34,460 nucleotides of DNA from CAZFUY01 sp964522445 (GTDB lineage: Bacteria; Pseudomonadota; Gammaproteobacteria; SZUA-229), in the NCBI GenBank assembly GCA_964522445.1, contig CAZFUY010000018.1, forward strand, positions 1 through 34,460, read 5' to 3'. Under the pieces are notes generated by a model. The model searched no databases. It saw only the letters and a program-made list of their open reading frames with translations, and was not told the origin of the DNA. A program made the translations under genes and the position numbers. Positions 7,423 through 15,522 of the stretch are shown here, in pieces (the stretch's first letter is position 1; each line of letters opens with the position of its first letter).

Positions 7423-8256
7423 CTAAGTAGAAAACCTCATAGATAAATCAATGGCTTTAATATCTTTGGTAATAGCGCCAGTAGAAATATAATCCACACC
7501 TGTTTCTGCAATGCCCTGAATCGTTTTTAAAGTTACATTTCCAGATGCTTCAAGTTCTGTGATTTTATTAGATATCTTTACAGCCTGCTTGAGAGTTTCA
7601 ATATCAAAATTATCCAGTAATATGCGTTCAACTTTTGCATCAAGCGCCTGCTGTAGTTCATTTAGATTTTCGACTTCGACTTCAATATTTAACTTGGGAT
7701 AATTAGATCGAGAAGATTCAACGGCTTTTTTTATGCTGCCAGCGGCCAATATATGATTCTCTTTAATAAGGATTGCGTCATAAAGGCCAATGCGATGATT
7801 TTTGCATCCACCGCAGGATACCGCATATTTTTGTGCCAGTCTTAATCCGGGAATTGTTTTTCGTGTGTCGAGGACTTTTGTGTTTGTGTTAGCAATTGCA
7901 CTGGCATACTGACCTGCAATAGTTGCTGTGCCGGATAAAGTCTGTAAAAAATTAAGGGCTGTACGTTCACCGCTTAGTAGTGCGCGAGTTGATCCTTTTA
8001 ATGTGCAAATTTGTTGATCTGCTTTAACCCTGTCGCCATCTTTAATATTCCACTCAATAGTTATTTTACTATCAAGCTGGTTAAATGTTTCTTCAAGCCA
8101 CTCAGTGCCGCAAATAATAGCGGCTTCACGTGAAATTATCGTTGCAATGCTGGTGTCATGCTGTGGAATTATTTTACTGGTGACATCTTCTGTGCCGATA
8201 TCTTCAGCGAGTGCAATATGTACGCTTTCTTTTATATGGCTTTTAGGTATATGCAT
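7423..8256 (-). CDS. nadC: Nicotinate-nucleotide pyrophosphorylase (carboxylating)
   Basis: Quinolinate phosphoribosyltransferase: condenses quinolinate with PRPP and decarboxylates it to nicotinate mononucleotide in de novo NAD synthesis, in the cytoplasm. The family core is plain: DTRKTIPGLRLAQKYAVSCG followed by GCKNHRIGLYD carries the substrate-binding Arg, Lys and His residues. Later come IEVEVENL, RILLDNF and the C-terminal G..YISTGAITKD. The length, 277 residues, is normal. It lies 70 bases after the EgtB-like gene and 13 before plsC on the same strand, so it probably belongs to the same transcript. nadA and nadB are not in the window. Confidence 0.95.
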   Translation of the reverse strand: MHIPKSHIKESVHIALAEDIGTEDVTSKIIPQHDTSIATIISREAAIICGTEWLEETFNQLDSKITIEWNIKDGDRVKADQQICTLKGSTRALLSGERTALNFLQTLSGTATIAGQYASAIANTNTKVLDTRKTIPGLRLAQKYAVSCGGCKNHRIGLYDAILIKENHILAAGSIKKAVESSRSNYPKLNIEVEVENLNELQQALDAKVERILLDNFDIETLKQAVKISNKITELEASGNVTLKTIQGIAETGVDYISTGAITKDIKAIDLSMRFST

Positions 8257-8325
8257 TTTTTTAAATCTAAGTAATAAGTTGTCAGTTTAAATCAAAGTCT
8301 GTTTTTATACAAAATAGAGATAAGC

Positions 8326-9486
8326 TTATTTAAATATAAGTCTGAGGCCAGCAAATATATGGCGTTTATCTGCAGGATAAAAGTTTCTAAAAGAGGCTCG
8401 ACGTATTTCAGGGCGAGTATGTTTGCTGCCGCCACGTAAAACATAATGTTTATTATCAAAATATGGTTTTGACTGATTATCGTTAGGAAAGGCTTTAAAA
8501 TTATTATAAGGATAAAAAGTATTGCTGCACCATTCCCAGATAAAACCTGTATTGTGAAGTTGTGTCGATTTTACAGCAGCCTCCCATTCATGTTCATGTG
8601 GCAGGTGAGCATTAGCCCAGTGTGCAAATGCGCTGGCTTCAAAATAATTAATGCCATATACGGGTGCGTCTGCCTGCAAATCAAAAGCTCCCTGATGTTT
8701 TATGCCATACCATTTATTTTTATTGTTCTGATTCCAGTGTTCAGGGTGTTGAATGTTGTTTTTAGATAACCATAACCAACCGTCTTCACTCCAGTGTTCT
8801 TTATTGTTATAAGCATTGTCCTCAATAAAACCAAGATATTCGGCATTGCTGACTGGCTGACTGGCTATATTAAAAGTATCCAAAGAAATATTATGTTCAG
8901 GTAATTCATTGTCATAAGAAAAGGGCAGTTCACCGCCTATCGAGTGATTGTTTTTTAGAATGGTTTCAGTATTTCTGGAAACTGATTTTGCTGTTAATAA
9001 TTCTTTTGGCTGGTATTTTCCTTTGTCTTTTTTTATTGCAACCTGGTTGAGTACCATCTGCATAGTTTCATAATGCTGAGCGTAATGTTGAATAATAAAA
9101 TTTTCTATATATTCATCTTTGAATAATACATGGTCGCTTAAAGGGGGTACGGCCTCAATTAATAATAAATCATTAATATCCTGCTGTTGCTGTATTTCAT
9201 TTAGCAGTGGTTTTAGTTTAGGTAATTTAGAGCCTCGCTCAGGTATAGGACAGTTTTCTTCCCGGTATAAATTATGAAAGTTTCTGGTTAGCGTATTGTC
9301 TTTTTGAATGATTTCATACAGCCAGTAATTTTCGATGAACATGCAGTGACCCAGATGCCAACCAATTGAACTAAGGTCTTTGTGAAATTGTAGGCGATAA
9401 GTGGTGTCGTTCATGCCTTCGAATAATTCGCGTGTTTTATTTTGAATTGCACGTAAGCGAATCATTGTGCTTAGTGATGTGCTCAT
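8326..9486 (-). CDS. EgtB-family non-heme iron enzyme (DinB plus SUMF1 domains)
   Basis: This 386-residue protein has the two-domain plan of ergothioneine sulfoxide synthase EgtB. An N-terminal DinB-like helical domain carries the iron ligands: His47 (WHLGH) and the HX3HXE motif His134-His138-Glu140 (HYAQHYE). A C-terminal formylglycine-generating (SUMF1) domain ends with LRGGSKHTRPEIRRASFRNF and then AGLRL. EgtB joins cysteine to trimethylhistidine with O2. No EgtD methyltransferase or other thiol-histidine gene is nearby, so the substrate may differ; the related SenA and OvoA show how the family varies. Its ATG overlaps the argA stop by one base (TAATG), so it is translated with argA. Confidence 0.85.
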   Translation of the reverse strand: MSTSLSTMIRLRAIQNKTRELFEGMNDTTYRLQFHKDLSSIGWHLGHCMFIENYWLYEIIQKDNTLTRNFHNLYREENCPIPERGSKLPKLKPLLNEIQQQQDINDLLLIEAVPPLSDHVLFKDEYIENFIIQHYAQHYETMQMVLNQVAIKKDKGKYQPKELLTAKSVSRNTETILKNNHSIGGELPFSYDNELPEHNISLDTFNIASQPVSNAEYLGFIEDNAYNNKEHWSEDGWLWLSKNNIQHPEHWNQNNKNKWYGIKHQGAFDLQADAPVYGINYFEASAFAHWANAHLPHEHEWEAAVKSTQLHNTGFIWEWCSNTFYPYNNFKAFPNDNQSKPYFDNKHYVLRGGSKHTRPEIRRASFRNFYPADKRHIFAGLRLIFK

Positions 9487-10796
9487 TATAATTTTTTACA
9501 GAAAACTTTTGAATTTCGCTGGTTGTTATAAAATTCTTTTCGTTCAATAGGAATATTTTTTAGCTTGTCTTCTACAAAACCTCGTTCCTGAAACCAATGT
9601 GCGGCTTGTGTGGTAAGAATAAATAATTTTTCAATGCCTTTTATGTTGCACTGCTTTTCAAAGTTATTTAGTAACTCATTAGCGCGCCCCTGGTTACGGT
9701 AATCTTCATGCACGGCAACGCATGCAAGTTCGGCAATATTTTCTTTATAAGGAAAGAGAGCTGCGCAGGCAACAACCATGCCGTCACGTTCAATGACAGT
9801 AAACTGTTTAATTTCAAGCTCCAGTTGATCACGTGAGCGATGAGCCAGAATACCCTGTTCTTCTAAGGGGTGAATAAGTTCAAGTATGCCGCCAATGTCA
9901 TCGATACAGGCTTCGCGTAATCCCTCATAGGTTTCAGTTGTGATTAAAGAGCCGCTGCCATCACGGGTATACAATTCTATTAACAATGCGCCATCTTTAT
10001 GATGGCTGATTAAATGTGCGCGACGAACACCGTGCTTACATGCATTAAGTGCGCTGGTGAGATGCAGTTGTGTAATGTCATCATTATTTTTTTGTTCTAA
10101 TATCTGTTCTGCCAGCAGCAAATTAAGTTGGTGGATAATATTATTAGACTCATCTTTAATGCCATCTGCATCCATCATAAAAATTAGTTTGTCTGCGTTT
10201 AAAGCAATTGCTGTTTCTGTGGCAATATCTTCAGCACGGCAATTAAAAGCTTCGCCAGTAGGTGAATAACCAATGGGTGATAAAAGAACGATATTATCCA
10301 GTTCCAGTTGTTGTGTAATAGCTTCACAATCAATGCGTCTGACATCGCCCGTGTGTCCAAAATCAACACCATTGCGGATGCCATAGGGGCGAGCAGTAAT
10401 GAAGTTGCCAGAGACAACGCGCAAAGAAGCGCCAGACATGGGGGTGTTAATCAGCCCCATGGATAGCTGTGTTTCAATATTAACGCGCACCTGTCCTACT
10501 GCCTGTTCAACAGCAGGTAATGTTTCATTATTTGTAATGCGGCGGTTTTGCTCAAAACTGGAATTAAGCCCAAGTGCTTTTAACTGACGTTCAATTTGAG
10601 GACGTGCGCCATGCACTAATACCAAGCGTACACCCAGGCTATTTAATAGCGCAATGTCATGAATCAGGTTTGAGAAGCCAGTATGCTCAACTGTTTCGCC
10701 GCCAATTAAAATAACAAATGTACGTCCACGGTGACTGTGGATGTAAGGTGAGGAGCTGCGAAACCATTCTACATATTGTTTGTTTGTTGAGTTCAT
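9486..10796 (-). CDS. argA: Amino-acid N-acetyltransferase (N-acetylglutamate synthase)
   Basis: Makes N-acetylglutamate from glutamate and acetyl-CoA, the first step of arginine synthesis. The N-terminal amino-acid-kinase-like domain (about 1-290) begins with FRSSSPYIHSHRGRTFVILI and GGE, the standard ArgA opening; it binds arginine for feedback inhibition. The C-terminal GNAT domain (about 295-436) has the acetyl-CoA loop pattern VHEDYRNQGRANELL and LTTQAAHWFQERGF. At 436 residues it matches the classical long ArgA. It is the first gene of a minus-strand run through the EgtB-like gene, nadC and plsC. argE lies nearby but in another unit. Confidence 0.95.
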   Translation of the reverse strand: MNSTNKQYVEWFRSSSPYIHSHRGRTFVILIGGETVEHTGFSNLIHDIALLNSLGVRLVLVHGARPQIERQLKALGLNSSFEQNRRITNNETLPAVEQAVGQVRVNIETQLSMGLINTPMSGASLRVVSGNFITARPYGIRNGVDFGHTGDVRRIDCEAITQQLELDNIVLLSPIGYSPTGEAFNCRAEDIATETAIALNADKLIFMMDADGIKDESNNIIHQLNLLLAEQILEQKNNDDITQLHLTSALNACKHGVRRAHLISHHKDGALLIELYTRDGSGSLITTETYEGLREACIDDIGGILELIHPLEEQGILAHRSRDQLELEIKQFTVIERDGMVVACAALFPYKENIAELACVAVHEDYRNQGRANELLNNFEKQCNIKGIEKLFILTTQAAHWFQERGFVEDKLKNIPIERKEFYNNQRNSKVFCKKL

Positions 10797-10890
10797 TTTA
10801 AAAAGTATAAGGTATAAAAGTTAAAGTACAAAGGGTGTAAGGGGGTTTTATGGTAAATGTATTCTGATAGATAGTTGTTTTTTTCACTTT

Positions 10891-11453
10891 GTGGTTTCGC
10901 CTGATGGCGACTCACTTCTTTGTCAACAGTGACAAAGAAGTAAGCAAGAAAACGCCGCCCCGGAACAGTTTGCCCTGCGGGTTCCCGATCATTGCTAGTG
11001 CTCTGTTTTAATCTAATTTACAAGTGTTACGAAATTAGCTTCGTTACCGGGTCGTTTTGATTCGCATCCCTGCTCAACAAAACTCAATCCGCCTTCCCTG
11101 GCGGATTGCCCCTCTGCTGGCAATGTTCGGCAAACTTCAGAGGGGGATAGATCAAAACAAAAGTCAAAAGCGTAGATCTGATGTTTTTTTATTTTACTCT
11201 TTAATAATGATTGTTTTGATTTGTCTCCCCTTTAAGCAAGCTGAGGAGCGAGTGATTTATGTGGGGCTTTCTGCGAGGATGTTTGAGCGAATTTGTTTTT
11301 TAATTCGTGAGTCCCGCAGCAGCCACATAAATCGGGAGTGACGATGGAACCCTCATTGCTTTTTAATGAGGGCTTGTGATTTGGGGCGGCATTTCTTTGC
11401 TTACTTTCTTGTTGCTGTAGACAAGAAAGTGAGTCGCCATCAGGCGAAACCAC
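10891..11453. repeat. 563-bp gene-free element with 71-bp terminal inverted repeats
   Basis: The argA-argE gap (10797-11490) holds an element bounded by long inverted arms, 10891-10961 and 11383-11453. The outer 27 bases (GTGGTTTCGCCTGATGGCGA and on) match perfectly between arms, and the inner parts match with a few changes. Each arm folds on itself (TTCTTTGTC/GACAAAGAA in the left one). The middle has short dyads such as ATCCGCC/GGCGGAT and no coding evidence; open frames through it (11057-11341 and 11232-11480) look like chance translations. This is the layout of a non-autonomous transposable element or a recurrent intergenic repeat. I did not find an obvious target duplication. Confidence 0.75.
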
Positions 11454-11490
11454 CGAATTAAAAAAATAACTCAATATCAAAAGAAACTTG

Positions 11491-12636
11491 TTACTGAATA
11501 CAAAACCGATAAATAAACTTCTTCAATAACTCAATAGTCGGCTCAATAGTACTCAATTCAAGATACTCATCCGGCTGATGTGCCTGATCAATATTCCCTG
11601 GCCCAAGCACCAGTGTTTCCATACCCAGCTGATTTAAATAGGGTGCTTCAGTACCAAAAGCAACGCTTCCTGAAGCATGTCCGGTAAGTTTTTCAGCCAC
11701 TTTAATTAATTCAGAATCAGCGGCTGTTTCAACAGCGGGGATTCCTGAAAATAAAGGAAAAGTTTCCAGCTTAAAACTCTTGTTGGGTAATGCTTTCTGT
11801 AAGCGCTTATTTAATTCAAAACGCAGGTCATTCAAGTCCATGCCGGGTAAGGGGCGAATATCAATGTGTAATTCACAGCTGCCGCAAATTCGGTTAGGGT
11901 TATCGCCACCATGGATATGGCCAAAATTCATAGTGGGTACAGGAACTTCAAATAAAACGTTTGTATATTGTTGCTGTAATTCTTCTCGCCACAACATAAG
12001 TTCACTAATAATTTTATGCATAGCTTCTAAAGCATTATGTCCTAGATATGGATTGCTTGAATGCCCCGAAAGTCCGGTAATACGAACCGCCTCCATTAAA
12101 ATGCCTTTATGCATACGAATGGGTTTCATACCAGTGGGTTCGCCGATAATAGCGTAACGTGCTTTTGGTCGTGATGCTTTAACCAGTGCTTTAGCGCCAT
12201 TCATTGTCGTTTCTTCATCGGATGTGGCCAGAATAATGAGGGGGTGTTTATAGTCCTCTTCTTTGAAGTTTAATGAGGCTTCAATCGCTAATGCCAGAAA
12301 GGCTTTCATATCTGAAGTGCCCAGACCATAAAGCCGATTGTTTGCTTTTGTTAATTTAAATGGATCATAATTCCAGTGATTTTTATCATAGGGTACGGTA
12401 TCGGTATGGCCAGCTAAAATCAGTCCGCCATCACCCTTGCCGCGAGTGGCAATCAAATTTGATTTGTCATTAGCAACAGGCATTATTTCAACTTCAAAAT
12501 TCAGGCCTGTTAGCCAGTTGGCCAGTAAATCAATAACAGGTTGATTGCTTTGGTCAATATCTGGATTCACGCAACTTACTGACGGTGTTGCGATCAGCTG
12601 TTGCATCATATGGATTAGTTCTGGGTGTTTGCTCAT
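11491..12636 (-). CDS. argE: Acetylornithine deacetylase
   Basis: Hydrolyses N2-acetylornithine to ornithine and acetate in arginine synthesis, in the cytoplasm. It is an M20-family zinc hydrolase of 381 residues, close to the usual length. Metal and catalytic residues sit in the expected motifs: His77 and Asp79 (GHTDTVP), Asp109 (GLGTSDMK), Glu141-Glu142 (SDEETTMNG), and a late His in GPGNIDQAHQPDEY. The lid or dimerisation domain has GHSSNP and HIDIRPLPG. It follows oxyR by 15 bases on the same strand, so it is probably expressed with oxyR, a pairing I do not know as standard. With argA at 9486-10796 it brackets the first and fifth steps of the linear arginine route. Confidence 0.94.
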   Translation of the reverse strand: MSKHPELIHMMQQLIATPSVSCVNPDIDQSNQPVIDLLANWLTGLNFEVEIMPVANDKSNLIATRGKGDGGLILAGHTDTVPYDKNHWNYDPFKLTKANNRLYGLGTSDMKAFLALAIEASLNFKEEDYKHPLIILATSDEETTMNGAKALVKASRPKARYAIIGEPTGMKPIRMHKGILMEAVRITGLSGHSSNPYLGHNALEAMHKIISELMLWREELQQQYTNVLFEVPVPTMNFGHIHGGDNPNRICGSCELHIDIRPLPGMDLNDLRFELNKRLQKALPNKSFKLETFPLFSGIPAVETAADSELIKVAEKLTGHASGSVAFGTEAPYLNQLGMETLVLGPGNIDQAHQPDEYLELSTIEPTIELLKKFIYRFCIQ

Positions 12637-12651
12637 TTAATTTTTCAGAAA

Positions 12652-13587
12652 CTAAATGCCTTTAATTTCTTCATCTTCGAGCATTGTTATATCAAATAAA
12701 TGGCATTTCAAAATTTCATTGCGTAAGGCTTCAATAGCTTCTGGTCGAGTAAAACTTTTACGCCAGGCAAGAGCCACTCTGCGTGTGGGAGCGGGTTTTT
12801 TAAATGGAATCATGCTGAGCAAATTGGTTTTTTTAGATTGTGTATTGGAGCTTGATGGTAAAACTGTTATGCCTGTACCTGTGGCAACCATATGGCGAAT
12901 TGTTTCTAAAGACCCCCCTGCGAGACTTTGTTGCAGGTTTCCTGAGGTATGGCAATCAGGGCAGTTCTGTAATACCTGATCCCTGAAGCAGTGTCCGGGG
13001 CCAAGTAAAAGCAGATTTTCAGTAGCAAGGTCGTTTGCCAGGATAGATTTTTTATTGCTCCATGGATGATCCTTGGGTGTGGCGACTACAAAAGGCTCAT
13101 CATAAACAGACTGAGTGAGTACGCCGGGTTCATTAAAGGGCAGAGCGATAATAATGACATCCAGTTTTCCCTGCTTGAGTTGTTCAGATAATACAGCGGT
13201 AAAGTTTTCCTCAATTAATAGCGGCATCTGAGGTGCGCGTTTATGAATGCGAGGAATAAGATCAGGTAGTAAATAGGGTGCAATGGTGTAGATAGCGCCC
13301 AGACGTAAAGAGCCAACTAATGGATCCTGATTAGCCTGTGCTGTTTGCTTAATAACATCAACCTGTTCCAGTATTTTCTGAGCCTGTTCAACAATTTTTT
13401 CGCCCAGAGCGGTTATGCGTAATTCATTGCGTGCGCCTCGTTCAAATAAACTAACATCCAGTTCTTCTTCCAGTTTTTTGATGCCCAGGCTTAATGTGGG
13501 CTGGGTGACAAAGCAGGCCTTGGCTGCACGGCCAAAATGACCGTGTTGGGCAACGGCAACGATATAGCGGAGTTCGGTAAGTGTCAT
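12652..13587 (-). CDS. oxyR: Hydrogen-peroxide-inducible transcription activator OxyR
   Basis: LysR-family regulator that senses peroxide through a reversible disulfide and turns on catalase, peroxidase and related genes. The N-terminal winged helix (1-60) starts MTLTELRYIVAVAQHGHFGR. The redox pair is present and correctly spaced: Cys200 and Cys209 in GHCFRDQVLQNC, equivalent to Cys199 and Cys208 of E. coli OxyR. The length, 311 residues, is normal. It is divergent from the chemoreceptor gene, with about 120-180 bases of AT-rich intergenic DNA between, where OxyR may act on itself; I could not define a clean operator. argE follows 15 bases after its stop. Confidence 0.95.
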   Translation of the reverse strand: MTLTELRYIVAVAQHGHFGRAAKACFVTQPTLSLGIKKLEEELDVSLFERGARNELRITALGEKIVEQAQKILEQVDVIKQTAQANQDPLVGSLRLGAIYTIAPYLLPDLIPRIHKRAPQMPLLIEENFTAVLSEQLKQGKLDVIIIALPFNEPGVLTQSVYDEPFVVATPKDHPWSNKKSILANDLATENLLLLGPGHCFRDQVLQNCPDCHTSGNLQQSLAGGSLETIRHMVATGTGITVLPSSSNTQSKKTNLLSMIPFKKPAPTRRVALAWRKSFTRPEAIEALRNEILKCHLFDITMLEDEEIKGI

Positions 13588-13770
13588 TTTTGATTGATAA
13601 ATTCTATTAAGTTAAATCCTATGATAAGAGCGGTGAAATATTTGTCAATATTAGCCGTGTACTAAAATACTCTATTAAATTTAAATTGTTATCTTCTACT
13701 TTGAGTGACGCAAACTAACAGTTTCTTTGCTATATATATTAAAAAAGTACCAATAACTGGGGTTTGGCCT

Positions 13771-15411
13771 GTGTTTGATTTTATATTTAACAGTATTCGT
13801 AACAAGTTATTAATGATAACGGGTTTGTCTACCATGCTTGTTATGAGTGCTGCTGTCTTTGGCATGTATTCGGGCTGGTCAGGAACTAATCACCTGCAGC
13901 ATATTATTAATAAGGATCTGGCGCTGAAGTCTGATCTTCAAGATATCTCTTCAAGTTTTAATGGAGAAATACATAGCTGGAAAAATGTTTTACTTAGAGG
14001 TCATGATAATAAGCAGCGGGAAAAATATTGGGGAAGGGTTCTTTCGGTACACAAGACGGTTCAACAGGAAGCAAACCGGGTGATGAATGATTTGATTACT
14101 GTGCATGCTGATCCTGATACAGCTGCGATAGTGAACCAGTTCGTGAAGCTGCATAATCAGATGCTGGATGCATATAAACGAGGGCTTTCTATTTTTGTTG
14201 ATCAGGGGTTTGATATTATTGTTGCAGATAAGGCGGTCAAGGGCGTTGACAGAAAACCGGCGAAATTATTAAAAGAACTTATCGGTATTATGGATGAAGA
14301 AGCAAAAATAGTATTGCGTAAAGAAGCAGAGAAAGTGAGCAGGGAAGAGACAATATCTATTATTGGTTTGCTGTTGACCGTTATAGTTGCCTTTGTTTTG
14401 TTTGTCATTATGGTGCAGAAAAATATTATTAATCCTGCAAAAACATTGATGGCTGATCTGGGGCGTATGGCAACAGGAGACTTTACCGGGGAAGTTCAGG
14501 TTAATTCCAGTGATGAAATAGGTCAGATTGCCAGTAGTGCAGCTAAATTAAGACAGGATATAGGTCAGATAGTCGAGCAAATTAATCAGTCGGTTTTTCA
14601 GCTGTCAGAGTCTGCAGAAGAAATGGCTCATGTAACAGAGCAATCCAATCAGGCAATGCAGCAACAGCGTACTGAAACTGATCAGGTGGCAACAGCCATG
14701 AATGAAATGACAGCCACGGTACATGAGGTGGCTCAAAATGCTCAGCTAGCTGCTGAATCTGCGAGTCAGGCAAATACAGAAGTCAATACAGGTCAGTCGG
14801 TGGTAAATGATTCGATTAATGCAATAAGTAAACTGGTACAGCAGGTTGAGCAGGCGGGTGATGTTATTCATGTGCTGGAAAGTGACTCCGAACAAATTGG
14901 TTCGGTGCTGGATGTTATTCGTAGCATTGCTGAGCAAACAAACTTATTGGCACTCAATGCCGCAATTGAAGCGGCCCGCGCAGGTGAGCAGGGACGAGGC
15001 TTTGCTGTGGTGGCCGATGAGGTGCGTACACTGGCTAGCCGGACTCAGGCATCAACTGAAGAAATTCAGACCATGATAGAGAAATTACAGGCGGGTTCGG
15101 CGCAGGCGGTAGATGCAATGAATCAAAGCCGATCTCAGGCCGATGTTACACGAGATACTGCAGCAGAGGCGGGTAAGGTGTTAACGGCAATAACCCAGTC
15201 TGTAAATAGTATTAATGATATGAATACCTTAATTGCCAGTTCGGCTGAAGAGCAAAATGCAGTTTCAGAAGAAATTAACCGTAATATTGTCAATATTAGC
15301 CAGGGTTCAGAAAAAGTCTCTGAGGCAGCAGAAAAAACAGCAGGGGCAGGTGAGGCCTTGCGTAATGTTGCCGAAGACTTGAAGCATATTATTTCCCAAT
15401 TAAAAGTTTGA
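13771..15411 (+). CDS. Methyl-accepting chemotaxis protein
   Basis: Inner-membrane chemoreceptor. From the GTG at 13771 the product has 546 residues: a first membrane segment near the N-terminus (LLMITGLSTMLVMSAAVFGM), a periplasmic helical ligand domain of about 150 residues, a second segment (ISIIGLLLTVIVAFVLFVIM), a HAMP linker, and a long cytoplasmic coiled coil. The hairpin tip that binds CheA and CheW is intact (IAEQTNLLALNAAIEAARAG, then GRGFAVVADEVR). There is no CheR-docking pentapeptide at the C-terminus (it ends SQLKV). A GTG at 13705 would add 22 residues; I prefer 13771 because a GGGG lies upstream and the protein then starts close to its membrane helix. No other che genes adjoin it. 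Confidence 0.92.
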   Translation: MFDFIFNSIRNKLLMITGLSTMLVMSAAVFGMYSGWSGTNHLQHIINKDLALKSDLQDISSSFNGEIHSWKNVLLRGHDNKQREKYWGRVLSVHKTVQQEANRVMNDLITVHADPDTAAIVNQFVKLHNQMLDAYKRGLSIFVDQGFDIIVADKAVKGVDRKPAKLLKELIGIMDEEAKIVLRKEAEKVSREETISIIGLLLTVIVAFVLFVIMVQKNIINPAKTLMADLGRMATGDFTGEVQVNSSDEIGQIASSAAKLRQDIGQIVEQINQSVFQLSESAEEMAHVTEQSNQAMQQQRTETDQVATAMNEMTATVHEVAQNAQLAAESASQANTEVNTGQSVVNDSINAISKLVQQVEQAGDVIHVLESDSEQIGSVLDVIRSIAEQTNLLALNAAIEAARAGEQGRGFAVVADEVRTLASRTQASTEEIQTMIEKLQAGSAQAVDAMNQSRSQADVTRDTAAEAGKVLTAITQSVNSINDMNTLIASSAEEQNAVSEEINRNIVNISQGSEKVSEAAEKTAGAGEALRNVAEDLKHIISQLKV

Positions 15412-15430
15412 AAAAATTGTCTGTCATTAA

Positions 15431-15461
15431 GTCGTAAGTCAAAAGACATAAGACTTACGAC
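15431..15461. terminator. Perfect hairpin between the chemoreceptor gene and ilvD
   Basis: GTCGTAAGTC (15431-15440) and GACTTACGAC (15452-15461) pair perfectly over an 11-base loop, 20 bases after the chemoreceptor stop and about 60 bases before ilvD. No T-tract follows, so it may be a weak terminator, a 3'-end protector or an operator-like site for ilvD. Confidence 0.5.
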
Positions 15462-15522
15462 TCAGGACATATTCCTCTACAATACCGACCTCAAGAAACT
15501 CTAAATTATTGCTGAGGTCATC

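Noticed and set aside
10199..10417. Antisense and overlapping frames inside argA, ilvD, pit, glnE and others
   Set aside because: They are shadows of strong genes, with no ribosome sites or recognisable domains.
11057..11480. Open frames across the 563-bp element (94 and 82 codons)
   Set aside because: They lie in inverted-repeat DNA, have low-complexity chance-like products, no ribosome site and overlap on opposite strands.
13590..13630. Possible OxyR operator between oxyR and the chemoreceptor gene (CTAT and GATA blocks)
   Set aside because: The blocks do not keep the ATAG-N7-CTAT spacing of a real OxyR site; AT-rich DNA gives such matches by chance.
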